This document shows positions 1-9,700 of a stretch of DNA of 64,000 nucleotides, piece after piece. The notes beneath the pieces are model-generated. The model ran no database searches. It was not told where the DNA came from and was given only the letters and a program-made list of their open reading frames with translations. The first letter of the stretch is position 1; every line of letters begins with the position of its first letter. The translations under genes were made by a program, and so were the position numbers. Source of the DNA: Blautia sp. (GTDB lineage Bacteria; Bacillota; Clostridia; Lachnospirales; Lachnospiraceae); contig JAPFCU010000078.1 of the NCBI GenBank assembly GCA_026169535.1, positions 124,001-188,000 of the forward strand, in the 5' to 3' direction.

Positions 1-741
1 GATCAGACATTCTTCAATTTCTCCTGTGAGCCTTTTGCAGGTAAATTCCCGGCTGTCCTTCAATGCCCAGATTTTTTCAAAATAGGAACGGAGCTGATAA
101 AGGGAAGAATCCTTCTGATCTTCTGTTTCATATACAAAAATTTCGCGATCGATATTTTTGGCCTTTGAATAATCTCCAAGGAAGAGATTCATTGTGTTCC
201 GACCGCCCAGAAGAAACATCTGCCCGTCGATGATCACATATTTGTCATGGAGTCGCGCCTGTATTTTCCAGGGTTTTAAAAATGTGATTGGATTATAAAT
301 ACGAATGGAAACATTTTCGTGGGAGGCAAGAGCCTGGAACCATTTGTTTCCTTTACCTTTTACATCCATAAAGCCGCTGAATCCGTCTATGATCACCCGG
401 ACCTTTACATCCCGGTCGGCTGCGTGAAGAAGAGCTGCCATAATATCTCTGCCGCTTTTGTCTGCATTAAAATCAAAGGTGGACAGGATGATTTCTTTTT
501 TTGCCTGCTCAAACATGTTCAGACGATAAAGAAGCGCGTCAGTATTGTCGTTGATATAGGCAATCCTTTCTGTCCCTGTTGTCTGACTGTAAAATTCTCT
601 TTCACTGAAATCCCGCTGGAAGCTTTCGGAAACTTTTTTATGCCGGATATACGGTACCGTAAGCAGGGCGATATAGATAAGAACAAGGAGTAGTATGATC
701 CTGCCCGGAGTCAGAAATTTCAGAAAAAAATGTCGTTTCAA
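1..741 (-). CDS. Phospholipase D-like / cardiolipin synthase-like protein, 3' end cut by window edge
   Basis: The minus strand is open for 247 codons from a TTG at 741 to base 1, so the C-terminus lies outside the window. Residues 14-30 form one hydrophobic membrane segment after a short basic N-terminus, which would anchor the enzyme to the membrane facing outwards. A PLD catalytic motif HxKxxxxD is visible at about residues 165-172 (HDKYVIID), followed by a GGRN stretch typical of the family; the second HKD motif should be beyond the edge. The TTG start is chosen because a TGA in the same frame lies just upstream (750-748) and an AAGTGGTGA ribosome site sits 6 bases before it. The family includes cardiolipin synthases and other phosphodiesterases; which one cannot be told from half the protein. 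Confidence 0.8.
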   Translation of the reverse strand, partial: MKRHFFLKFLTPGRIILLLVLIYIALLTVPYIRHKKVSESFQRDFSEREFYSQTTGTERIAYINDNTDALLYRLNMFEQAKKEIILSTFDFNADKSGRDIMAALLHAADRDVKVRVIIDGFSGFMDVKGKGNKWFQALASHENVSIRIYNPITFLKPWKIQARLHDKYVIIDGQMFLLGGRNTMNLFLGDYSKAKNIDREIFVYETEDQKDSSLYQLRSYFEKIWALKDSREFTCKRLTGEIEECLI

Positions 742-965
742 ATTCGTTCACCACTTTCCAATAAAATATAATCCCTGTAGGATGATTGTCAGGTTGTAAT
801 GAAACATTCTATGCCAAATAACAGGAAAAGTAAAGCAGGAAATCTTCTTTCTTTCGTCAATTTTTTGAGATGTTTTCCTGCCATTGTGATTTATTGTATT
901 TTCTGCTATTCTATAGATAGTTTCAGATATTAATTTAGAATATCAGATAAAGGAGAAAGAGCAAG

Positions 966-2033
966 ATGAACAATGATTCAAAGAACACAGAGGGTATGGA
1001 AAAGAAGCATAAACGCCGCGTTCGTTATTCCGGTACTCATCCCAGACATTTCAGTGAAAAATATAAAGAACACCAGCCGGAAAAATATGCAGATGTGGTA
1101 GAAAAGGTCATCCGTAAGGGAAGCACTCCGGCAGGTATGCATATTTCCATTTGTGTAAAGGAAATTCTGGATTTCCTTCAGATCCAGCCGGGACAGAAAG
1201 GACTGGACGCTACTTTGGGCTATGGGGGACATACCCTTGAGATGCTGAAATGCCTGAAAGGAGAAGGGCATATTTACGGTCTTGATGTGGATCCTATCGA
1301 ATCAGCAAAAACAAAAGAACGTCTGAAGAATCTGGGTTATGGAGAAGATATCCTTACAGTAAAGCTCCTGAATTTCCGCAATATCGATCAGGTTGCAGCC
1401 GAAGCAGGAAAATTCGATTTTGTTCTGGCTGATCTGGGGGTTTCCTCTATGCAGATCGACAATCCGGAAAGAGGCTTTTCCTATAAGACAGACGGACCTC
1501 TGGATCTTCGGATGAACCCGCAGAAAGGAGTCAGTGCGGCAGAACGTCTGAAAGAGGTGACAGAAGAAGAGCTTTATGGAATGCTTCTGGAAAATGCAGA
1601 CGAGCCTTATGCACAGGAAATCGCCAGAGCTGTTATCCGCCAGAGAAGGATCAGCCCTATTGAAACCACAACAGATCTGAGAAATGTGATAGAGAAGGCG
1701 CTTTCCTTCCTTCCGGAAAAAGAACGCAGGGAGGCAGTGAAGAAATCCTGTCAGAGATCTTTCCAGGCGCTCCGAATTGATGTAAACAGTGAATTTGAAG
1801 TGCTTTATGATTTTCTGGAGAAGCTGCCTCAGGTGCTGGCGCCAAATGGCCGCGCGGCAATCCTTACTTTCCATTCCGGTGAGGACCGTCTGGTAAAGAA
1901 ATCCTTTAAACAGTTCTATAAAGAGGGAATTTACAGCGAAATCTGTAAGGATGTGATCCGTCCTTCACAGGAAGAATGCAACCGCAACAGCCGTGCGAAG
2001 TGTACAAAGATGAGGTGGGCAGTCCGGGCATAA
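966..2033 (+). CDS. rsmH: RsmH/MraW-like SAM-dependent methyltransferase (N-extended paralogue)
   Basis: This 355-residue protein belongs to the RsmH (MraW) family, which methylates N4 of C1402 in 16S rRNA. It shows the SAM-site stretch LDATLGYGGHT (about 79-89), the family motif ADLGVSSMQID, GFSYKTDGPLDLRMN, and the late FHSGEDRLVK segment. A basic extension of about 45 residues precedes the usual start of the family. It is not next to mraZ, ftsL or murein genes, where the housekeeping rsmH normally sits, but heads a group with a nitroreductase, so it may be a second copy with another substrate. The ribosome site AAGGAGAAAGAG lies just before the ATG. Confidence 0.82.
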   Translation: MNNDSKNTEGMEKKHKRRVRYSGTHPRHFSEKYKEHQPEKYADVVEKVIRKGSTPAGMHISICVKEILDFLQIQPGQKGLDATLGYGGHTLEMLKCLKGEGHIYGLDVDPIESAKTKERLKNLGYGEDILTVKLLNFRNIDQVAAEAGKFDFVLADLGVSSMQIDNPERGFSYKTDGPLDLRMNPQKGVSAAERLKEVTEEELYGMLLENADEPYAQEIARAVIRQRRISPIETTTDLRNVIEKALSFLPEKERREAVKKSCQRSFQALRIDVNSEFEVLYDFLEKLPQVLAPNGRAAILTFHSGEDRLVKKSFKQFYKEGIYSEICKDVIRPSQEECNRNSRAKCTKMRWAVRA

Positions 2034-2074
2034 AAGGAGATATGTTCTGAGACATATAAAATAAGGAGAACCAT

Positions 2075-2866
2075 ATGATAACGATCAATCAGGAAAAATG
2101 TATTGGCTGTGGACTTTGTGCTGCCGACTGCAGCATTGGCAACATCATGATCAAAGATAAAAAGGCAGTGATCAAAAACGACTGTTTTCACTGTGGCCAT
2201 TGCGTGGCAATCTGCCCGTCAGAGGCAGTATCCATACCGGAATACGATATGGATGATGTGGAAGAATATGAGAAGGAAAGTTTTTGTCTGGAACCGGAAA
2301 AGCTGTTGCATAGCATTAAATTCCGTCGGAGTGTCCGCAGCTATAAGCCGGTAAAGGTGCAGAGAGAAGAATTGGAGAAGCTTCTTCAGGCAGGAAGATA
2401 TACGGCTACGGCCAAGAATAACCAGGACTGCCATTTTGTATTTGTTCAGGATGAGTTGGACAGGCTGAAAGAGATGGTCTGGGAGTACATTGACGAAATG
2501 GAGAAAAGGGAAGGGCGGAACATCGCAAGAGAGCTGCTTCCTTATGTTGCTTTTAACAGAAGAAGGAAAAAAGATCCAAAGGATGATTATTTATTCCGGA
2601 ATGCGCCGGTGGTGCTTTTTATTACTTCTGACTGGCCTCTGGATGCAGGCCTTGCGGCTCAGAATATAGAAAATATGGCGGTTTCTTCAGGATTGGGCGT
2701 TTTATATAATGGATATCTGGCAAGGATCGCAGAAGCAAACGAGGAGCTGAAGCAGTGGCTGGGTATAAAGGGAAAGACGATTAAGGCATGTATGCTGCTG
2801 GGATATCCGGAAAGAATCTATGCCAGAACAGCGCCAAGAAAAGAGGCAAATGTGATCTGGAAATAA
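2075..2866 (+). CDS. Nitroreductase family protein with N-terminal 2[4Fe-4S] ferredoxin domain
   Basis: Residues 1-60 form a bacterial-type two-cluster ferredoxin (CIGCGLCAADC, then CFHCGHCVAICP). Residues 80-250 form a nitroreductase-fold FMN domain, starting with the typical RRSVRSYK and containing a GLAAQN-like segment. Such fusions are common in anaerobic Firmicutes and are thought to reduce small molecules with electrons from the ferredoxin domain; the substrate is not known. The gene starts 41 bases after the methyltransferase with a good AAGGAGAACC site, and 15 bases separate it from the next gene, so the group is likely co-transcribed. Confidence 0.88.
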   Translation: MITINQEKCIGCGLCAADCSIGNIMIKDKKAVIKNDCFHCGHCVAICPSEAVSIPEYDMDDVEEYEKESFCLEPEKLLHSIKFRRSVRSYKPVKVQREELEKLLQAGRYTATAKNNQDCHFVFVQDELDRLKEMVWEYIDEMEKREGRNIARELLPYVAFNRRRKKDPKDDYLFRNAPVVLFITSDWPLDAGLAAQNIENMAVSSGLGVLYNGYLARIAEANEELKQWLGIKGKTIKACMLLGYPERIYARTAPRKEANVIWK

Positions 2867-2881
2867 AAAGTAGACGGACTT

Positions 2882-3307
2882 ATGAGCAAGATCAGAAACG
2901 AAGCAAAGATCAAAAATAAAATAATCACCGCCGTAAGAGAGCAGCTGGAACATCGCGCTTTATGGCTGTATCTTCTTAGAGATGAAGCTGCAAAAAGAGG
3001 GATTGATCCAAATGAATTTTCCAGCGCTGCAATTGGCAGATGCGGGCTGATACAGGGAAAAAATCTGGTAAAAAAGGGAAAGACAAAAAGTCTGAAGGGA
3101 CTGAAAAAAACGTTGTTTACGAAGCCTGCGCAGTGGGTTTTTGAAATGAAGGTGTTTGAAAGCACAGATAAGGAAATCGCGCAGCTTTGTGACATTACCA
3201 TGTGCGGCGACCACGGGATCGGAGAAAGATATGACAGTGTTCTGGATCTGCCGAAATGCATTGCAAAAGGAGACGACATCTGTGCGTTGAGATATTACAA
3301 AAAATAA
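2882..3307 (+). CDS. L-2-amino-thiazoline-4-carboxylic acid hydrolase-like protein
   Basis: A 141-residue soluble protein that resembles the ATC hydrolase-like family (Pfam L-2-amino-thiazoline-4-carboxylic acid hydrolase). The family pattern is visible in the C-terminal half: LCDITMCGDHGIGERYD and then a GDDICALRY-type end, with conserved Cys and Asp residues. Named members open a thiazoline ring on the way to cysteine in Pseudomonas; most Firmicute members are uncharacterised, so the name is a family label rather than a proven activity. It lies between the nitroreductase and the Gfo/Idh/MocA oxidoreductase, all on one strand with short gaps. Confidence 0.65.
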   Translation: MSKIRNEAKIKNKIITAVREQLEHRALWLYLLRDEAAKRGIDPNEFSSAAIGRCGLIQGKNLVKKGKTKSLKGLKKTLFTKPAQWVFEMKVFESTDKEIAQLCDITMCGDHGIGERYDSVLDLPKCIAKGDDICALRYYKK

Positions 3308-3327
3308 AATCAAGGAGGATCATACTT

Positions 3328-4296
3328 ATGAGCAGAAAAGTAAAATGGGGAGTTTTAAGTACGGCAGATATTGCAAAGCGCTGCACTATACCGGGAATGC
3401 AAAAAGCGGAGAACTGTTGTCTGTATGGGATTGCGGGACGTTCAAAGGAAAAAGTGGATCAGTACAAAGAAATATTTGGTTTTGAAAAAGCGTACTATTC
3501 TATGGATGAAATGCTGGATGATCCGGAAATCGAAGCAGTTTATATTCCGCTTCCGAATACCTTACATAAAGAATGGGTATTAAAGGCCGCTGCCAAGGGG
3601 AAACATATTTTGTGTGAAAAGCCTTTATCAGGAACAGAGGCAGATGTAAAGGAAATGATTGACGCTTGTGATAAAGCCGGAGTTTTATTTATGGAAGCTT
3701 TTGCGTATTTACACAGTCCTCTGATCACTTCCGTAAAAGCAACACTGGATTCAGGAATCATTGGTGATCTTTCTTTCATGGAGTCTGTTTTTATCACTCC
3801 AGGATATACACCGGATAATATCCGTGTCCGTCGTGAGACATTAGGCGGCTCTGTTTATGATCTGGGCTGCTATTGTACCAGCCTGATGCTGACTTTATTT
3901 GGAGAGGAGCCAAAAGAAGTCAAGGCGATCGGTCATTTTACCGATCAGCACATTGATGATTTTGCTTCTGCATATTTTCATTTTGATGAAAACCGCAGAG
4001 CCTGCATGGTATCCGGTATGTGCTCTGCACAGAGAGGAGACCGGTTCTTCCTTTACGGAACAGAAGGAACCATTGAAGCGCCTATTCCTTTTAATGCAGA
4101 CGGAGACCTGACTTATTATGTGAAAAAGGGAGAGGACTGTCAGGAGGTTCACGTTAGTGTGCGGGACAATTATTGTCTGGAAGTAGAGCAGCTTGGAAAT
4201 TGTATCCTGAACGGAGAACAGCCCCATGTGACCCATGAATTTTCTTTACAGAATGCCCGGGTGATGGATAAAATTTTAAAAGAGATCGGGTATTGA
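3328..4296 (+). CDS. Gfo/Idh/MocA family NAD(P)-dependent oxidoreductase
   Basis: This 322-residue protein has the N-terminal Rossmann fold of the family (VKWGVLSTADIAKRCTIPGM), the conserved EKP motif (ILCEKPLSG, near residue 95) and a C-terminal substrate domain with an LGGSVYDLGCY segment. The family oxidises or reduces sugars and related polyols; the dihydrodiol-dehydrogenase branch is the closest fit, but the substrate cannot be read from the sequence. The ATG at 3328 is preferred over an upstream in-frame ATG at 3256 because AAGGAGGATC precedes it at good spacing and homologues start here; the longer form would overlap the preceding gene. Confidence 0.88.
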   Translation: MSRKVKWGVLSTADIAKRCTIPGMQKAENCCLYGIAGRSKEKVDQYKEIFGFEKAYYSMDEMLDDPEIEAVYIPLPNTLHKEWVLKAAAKGKHILCEKPLSGTEADVKEMIDACDKAGVLFMEAFAYLHSPLITSVKATLDSGIIGDLSFMESVFITPGYTPDNIRVRRETLGGSVYDLGCYCTSLMLTLFGEEPKEVKAIGHFTDQHIDDFASAYFHFDENRRACMVSGMCSAQRGDRFFLYGTEGTIEAPIPFNADGDLTYYVKKGEDCQEVHVSVRDNYCLEVEQLGNCILNGEQPHVTHEFSLQNARVMDKILKEIGY

Positions 4297-4317
4297 TCCA
4301 AAATGAAAGTAGGATTT

Positions 4318-5454
4318 ATGAAAAAGAAAAAAATTATAACATGGATATTGAGCCTTGTGACAGCCTCGGCATCTATATGTATGGTATCAGCGCAGCCACA
4401 GGAAAAATCAACCCAAATAATGGGAGATCAAATTAAAAATAATCTAAATAACGAGATTTCCGCACCTGCAGCAAGAACAGCAGTTGAGGAAGAACCCAAA
4501 GGGGATGTTCAGGAAGGATTATATGTTGTGCCAGGTACCCAGGATTATTTATTTATCAAAGAAACGGAGGGAACAATTTCATTTCATGCAAAATGGAAGA
4601 ATGCTGGAGAGATAAAAAGCAGTGCTGTGTTTTTTAAAGAAAATAAGTATTCTTTTCAGAATGGAGATGATGAAAAAGGTGACAGTATTTCGGGGAATTT
4701 GATATTTGAAGATAAAAAGGCGAGTTTAGTATTTAATGAAGACTGGTTTCTTCCTAGGAAAACAAAATATATATGGCTGAGAGATGCTATGTGGGAATTT
4801 TCAAATGAGCAATTAGAAGAAATATCCAGAGAATTGGGAGTTCCTGATAGTCTGAATGTGAGTTATATTCAGGATGAGGCTTTTTATTGGGATGAAGGAG
4901 AGAAATATCTTAGCCATGTGCATGTCATATATCAGGATAGGGAAGTGGCAGGCGTACAGGCAGATTCTTTTACGGGAGAAATGGTAAAAGAGATATATAC
5001 TTATTCCTCAGATCTGCAGACAGAAAATTCAAATATTGATGTTGAAACAGAGGTTCTGGATATCCGGGAAGATTATAATGAGATAATGCAAAATATTTCA
5101 AATCATAAGTATACAGAAGGACAATTGAGCAACGGTGCAGTTTTTTATATGGGTGAAAAAGGACTGGCATCCATTGTTGTCCCGAAAAATATAGATGGGA
5201 GTGAATACAGCAGATCTTATTATTATAGAGACGGAGAATTGTTTTTTGCCTATTATGAGGGAAAAGATGCTCATCGGTTTTATCTGACACAGGGAAGACT
5301 GATACGATGGAGATATTCAGCTGATGCAGCAAATCCACAGAATGCGATAAATCATGATAGAGAAAACTCTCAGGAATATCTTGAAATGGAAAAGAGACTT
5401 AATCAGGATAATTATGCATTACAACCGTATTTAGATGAATATTTTGGAGTGTAA
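4318..5454 (+). CDS. Putative secreted protein of unknown function
   Basis: I do not recognise the family. The product (378 residues from ATG 4318) begins with a signal peptide: four lysines, a hydrophobic core around residues 6-22 and an alanine-rich cleavage region ending near VSAQ. The mature part is acidic and rich in Tyr, Glu and Asp with no Cys cluster or recognisable motif. ATG 4318 follows AGTAGGA; an in-frame ATG at 4303 would add five residues and has a weaker ribosome site. The gene follows the oxidoreductase closely and ends before a strong terminator. Codon and base use is more AT-rich than in the genes upstream. Confidence 0.6.
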   Translation: MKKKKIITWILSLVTASASICMVSAQPQEKSTQIMGDQIKNNLNNEISAPAARTAVEEEPKGDVQEGLYVVPGTQDYLFIKETEGTISFHAKWKNAGEIKSSAVFFKENKYSFQNGDDEKGDSISGNLIFEDKKASLVFNEDWFLPRKTKYIWLRDAMWEFSNEQLEEISRELGVPDSLNVSYIQDEAFYWDEGEKYLSHVHVIYQDREVAGVQADSFTGEMVKEIYTYSSDLQTENSNIDVETEVLDIREDYNEIMQNISNHKYTEGQLSNGAVFYMGEKGLASIVVPKNIDGSEYSRSYYYRDGELFFAYYEGKDAHRFYLTQGRLIRWRYSADAANPQNAINHDRENSQEYLEMEKRLNQDNYALQPYLDEYFGV

Positions 5455-5466
5455 ATACGGAATCAG

Positions 5467-5540
5467 AAAACCGTTGGATCTGAACATATTTCTGTGATTT
5501 ATATACAGAGAAAAAGTTACAGATCCAGCGGTTTTTGCTT
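5467..5540 (+). terminator. Long-stem terminator after the secreted-protein gene
   Basis: A 16-base arm at 5467-5482 (AAAACCGTTGGATCTG) pairs with 5520-5535 with one mismatch, around a loop of about 37 bases. The right arm ends in TTTT followed by TGCTT. It lies between the convergent genes ending at 5454 and 5567 and may serve both strands. Confidence 0.65.
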
Positions 5541-5566
5541 ATAAAATTTTATACAGACAGATTATT

Positions 5567-6631
5567 TTATGAGGATCGGGACCATACTGGATTCCTTAGG
5601 AATATCTGCACCCAGTTTGACTTTCCGTTAGAGCGATAAAATCCGACACAAAGGTGGGTAAAAGAGGGATTCAGGATATTTGCCCTGTGTCCGGGACTGT
5701 TCATCCAGAGATTCATAACTCCCTGAGGAGTGGAAGCATGGGAATATCCCGCAGCGATATTTTCGCCTGATGCCCATGAATGGATATTATATTCGGAAAG
5801 TATGGAAAAACAGGAGCTTCCATTTGGCCGGATGTGATCGAAAAGTTGATTGATTTCTTTGGCGCGATTCATGGCCGCTTTGTCCCCAGGTACATATGCC
5901 TTAAGCAAAGGAAGTCCTGCTTTTTTACGTTCTTTGTTTACCAGATTTAGAACCTGGGATGCCATTCGGGAAGCTTCCGACTGGATACGGACAGTAACCT
6001 TACAGGTTGCTTTTTTTCCAGATCCGTCTCTGGCAGAAACAGTGATGACAGTGGTTCCATTGGAGACTGCAGTAACCTTACCTGAACCGTTTACAGTGGC
6101 TGCTTTTGGATTGGAGCTTTTCCAGATGATGGATCTGTTTGTAGCATTACGCGGTAAAACAGACGCAGATAAACGGTAACTGCTGCCTTTTTTGTTAAAG
6201 GCCAGAGAGGTACGGTTCAGCTTTATCTGACTGACCCGAAGAGGTACAGTAATGGTTCTTCCTTTTTTATCGTAGGGACCCTGTTTACGGGAATATTTGT
6301 TATACCCACGAACCACGTAGGTGTATTTTTTTCCACCTGTCAGAGGACATTTGGAAGTAGATATATGTGTATAAGAGGTTCCGGTCGTAGAAGATATATA
6401 TTTCCATGACCGGGCACCGTATTGTTTATAGTAAATACGATAGCCGGTTGCACGGGCTGTTTTTTTCCAGGAAAGGGTTACTTTTCTGGAAGGTGAGGCG
6501 GAAATTTTGGCAATGGTTACTTTTGCCGGAACTGCAGAATTTGAAGCGGCAGATATGCTGGCAGGACTCAGTATAGAAACAAACAGAATCATACTGAATA
6601 AGACAGCTATCCATCTTTTTTTCTTTTTCAT
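5567..6631 (-). CDS. Secreted CAP/SCP-domain protein with Big_2 and fibronectin-like domains
   Basis: The 354-residue product has a signal peptide (KKKKR, then a hydrophobic stretch, cleavage near SISAA at about 28). Residues 34-130 look like a fibronectin type III-like module (KVTLSWKKT, YTYVVRGYN). Residues 133-215 are a bacterial Ig-like Big_2 domain (KLNRTSLAFNKKGSSYRL, IIWKSSNPKAATV, GTTVITVSA). Residues 228-348 are a CAP/SCP-PR1 domain with GENIAAGY, NSPGHRANILNP and the closing WVQIF. This is a common surface or secreted protein plan in Lachnospiraceae; the CAP domain's role is not established. The gene is monocistronic, with a GGAGATGAC site before its ATG. Confidence 0.9.
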   Translation of the reverse strand: MKKKKRWIAVLFSMILFVSILSPASISAASNSAVPAKVTIAKISASPSRKVTLSWKKTARATGYRIYYKQYGARSWKYISSTTGTSYTHISTSKCPLTGGKKYTYVVRGYNKYSRKQGPYDKKGRTITVPLRVSQIKLNRTSLAFNKKGSSYRLSASVLPRNATNRSIIWKSSNPKAATVNGSGKVTAVSNGTTVITVSARDGSGKKATCKVTVRIQSEASRMASQVLNLVNKERKKAGLPLLKAYVPGDKAAMNRAKEINQLFDHIRPNGSSCFSILSEYNIHSWASGENIAAGYSHASTPQGVMNLWMNSPGHRANILNPSFTHLCVGFYRSNGKSNWVQIFLRNPVWSRSS

Positions 6632-6730
6632 AGCGTCATCTCCTTATGAAATAAATTTTGACAGATAAGGGGTTCTTATGACAGTATTATACAATAGAAT
6701 CTGGATTTTGTCTCTATCCATGCTGTAAAT

Positions 6731-6767
6731 AAAAATCCTCAAACCGCAATCATGGCAGTTTGAGGAT
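6731..6767 (-). terminator. Rho-independent terminator of the activase-dehydratase gene
   Basis: A perfect 10-bp stem (ATCCTCAAAC at 6735-6744 with GTTTGAGGAT at 6758-6767) has a 13-base loop. Read on the minus strand it is followed by a T-rich run, just after the stop codon of the gene ending at 6783. Confidence 0.85.
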
Positions 6768-6782
6768 CTTTGTGTCGGGAAA

Positions 6783-9700
6783 TTATTCTTTTTTATCTAA
6801 ATTCTTTATTGCAGTGGACAGCATCAGTTTGATCCGGTTCAGCTGGTTTACCTCACTTGCTCCGGGATCGTAGTCAATAGCTACGATATTGGCGCCTGGA
6901 TGAGTCCGGCGTATTTCCTTGATCACGCCTTTGCCCACGATATGGTTGGGCAGACATCCGAAAGGCTGGATGCAGACGATATTCGGTACGCCGCCATTGA
7001 TCAGTTCCAGCATTTCTCCTGTAAGGAACCAGCCTTCTCCAGTCTGGTTGCCCGGAGAGACGATTGGTTCAGCCATTCTGGCAAGATCACGGATGTCTGC
7101 AGCAGGAGAAAAATGACGGCTCTGTTCCAGTGCCTCATTGGCTGCTTTTCTCAGCCAGTCGATGGCCTTGATTCCCCAGTTGGCAACATCGGCTTTGGAT
7201 TTTTTGAATCCAAGATATTCTGATTTAAAATTCTGGTTAAAGAAACAGTAGCTGATAAAGTCGATGAGATCCGGACATACAGCTTCGGCTCCTTCTTCTT
7301 CCAGAAGTTCTGCCAGGTGGTTGTTGGCAGCCGGAAGGAATTTTACAAGAATTTCTCCGACAATTCCTACGCGGGGCTTACGCTGACCAGTAATAGGAAT
7401 CATATCAAAATCATGAACCATTTCTTTGCACAGCTTTTTAAAATGGACATGACTGACACTTCCGCTTTGAATAAAGGCAATAGCTCTCTGTTCCCAGATT
7501 TTATGTTTCCGGTTTACGATGCCTTTTTCCTGTTCGTAAGGACGCATACGGTAAACACATTTCATCAGGATATCTCCAAATACAGCGCCATAGCAGATCT
7601 TTTTTACAAGAGGAAGAGTGAGCTTGAAGCCGGGATTGCTTTCCAGACCGCTTAAATTAAGCGAGATCACCGGAACCTGCTCCATTCCGGCTTTTTTCAG
7701 AGCACGGCGGATAAAAGCAATATAGTTGGAAGCACGGCATCCACCTCCGGTCTGGCTCATGATTACGGCAGTTTTATCCAGATCATATTTACCAGATAAA
7801 AGGGCGTCCATAATCTGTCCTACAACAATCAGAGAAGGGTAGCAGGCATCGTTATTTACGTATTTCAGTCCAACATCCACAGCCTCCCGGTTATCGCTGG
7901 GAAGTACTTCAAAATGATAGCCACAGGTATTAAAAGCCGCCTGGATGATATTAAAATGGAAAGGTGACATCTGTGGGCAGAGGATGGTGTAATCCTTTTT
8001 CATTTCTTTGGTAAAAACAACTTTTTCTATAGAAGCTGGCTGGATCTCGCGTTTTTTATGCTGCTTTTCTTTGGCGCGAAGCGCTGCCAGAAGAGAGCGG
8101 ATACGGATACGGGCGGCACCAAGATTATTTACTTCGTCAATCTTCAAACAGGTATAAATTTTACCGCTTCCGTCCAGAATTTCGTATACTTCATCTGTAG
8201 TAACAGCATCCAGGCCGCAGCCGAAGGAATTCAGCTGGATCAGATCCAGGTCGTCCCGTGTTTTGACAAAGCTTGCTGCTGCATAAAGGCGGGAATGATA
8301 CATCCACTGATCGTTGACGCGGATAGGCCGTTCGATCTTTGCCAGATGAGAGATAGAATCTTCTGTAAGGACTGCCAGCCCGTAGCTGTTGATCAGATCA
8401 GGAATCCCGTGGTGGATTTCCGGATCGACATGGTAAGGACGGCCTGCAAGGACAATTCCCCGGCGTCCTGTTTCCTTAAGGTAGGCAAGAGTTTCTTCGC
8501 CTTTTTTCTCAATGTCGCTTCTTGCGGCAGAAAGTTCTTCCCAGGCCGCATGGGCAGCTTCACGTACCTCTTTTGCGGGAAGTTCCGGAAATACCTGTAC
8601 AAGCCGGTCAGTCAGAACAGCTTCTGAAGTAAAGGCCAGGAAAGGATTACGGAAATCAATATCCTGATCATGGAGCTCATCCACATTGTTTTTGATATTT
8701 TCTGCATAGGAGGTAACGATTGGGCAGTTGTAGTGATTTACTGCATCTGGAAATTCATTTCTTTCATAGGGAATACAGGGATAAAAAATAAATTTGATTC
8801 CCTTTTTCAAAAGCCAGGTTACATGTCCATGAACCATTTTTGCAGGATAACATTCTGATTCGCTGGGGATGGATTCAATTCCCAGTTCATAGATCTTTCT
8901 GGTGGATGTAGGAGAAAGAACCACTTCGTAGTTCAGTTTTGTAAAAAAGGTGAACCAGAAAGGATAATTCTCAAACATGTTCAGCACCCTGGGAATTCCA
9001 ACTTTTCCACGGGAAGCCCGGTCAGGGGAAAGGGGTTCATAAGAGAAGATTCTCTTATACTTGTATTCATACAGGTTTGGTACATGATCTTTGTTTTTTT
9101 CTTTGCCAATGCCCCGCTCACAGCGGTTTCCACTGACAAACTGGCGGCCACCGCTGAATTTATTGATAGTAAGGCGACAGTTATTGGTGCAGCCGCGGCA
9201 GTTTGCCATGGAAGTGCTGTATTTCAGAACATTGATTTTGTCGATAGAGAGCATGGTGGTTTCTTTGCCTTCTTCGTATCTTTCGCGGGCAATTAATGCC
9301 GCGCCAAAAGCACCCATGATTCCGGCAATATCTGGACGGATCGCCTGGCAGTCCGCTATTTTTTCGAAGCTTCTCAAAACAGCATCATTATAGAAGGTTC
9401 CGCCCTGAACAACAATATGTTTTCCAAGTTCAGAAGCATCTGAAACTTTTATTACCTTATAAAGGGCGTTTTTTATTACAGAATAAGCCAGCCCGGCAGA
9501 AATATCAGAAACCTCCGCGCCTTCTTTCTGCGCCTGCTTTACTTTGGAATTCATAAAGACGGTGCATCTGGTTCCAAGATCGATGGGATGCTCAGCAAAA
9601 AGAGCAGCTTTTGCAAAATCCTGCACGCTGTAGTTCAGAGACTTTGCAAAGGTTTCGATAAAGGAACCACAGCCCGAGGAACAGGCTTCATTAAGCTGTA

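Noticed and set aside
319-693. Plus-strand open frame of 124 codons
   Set aside because: It is antisense to the PLD-like gene, whose minus-strand frame has catalytic motifs and family likeness.
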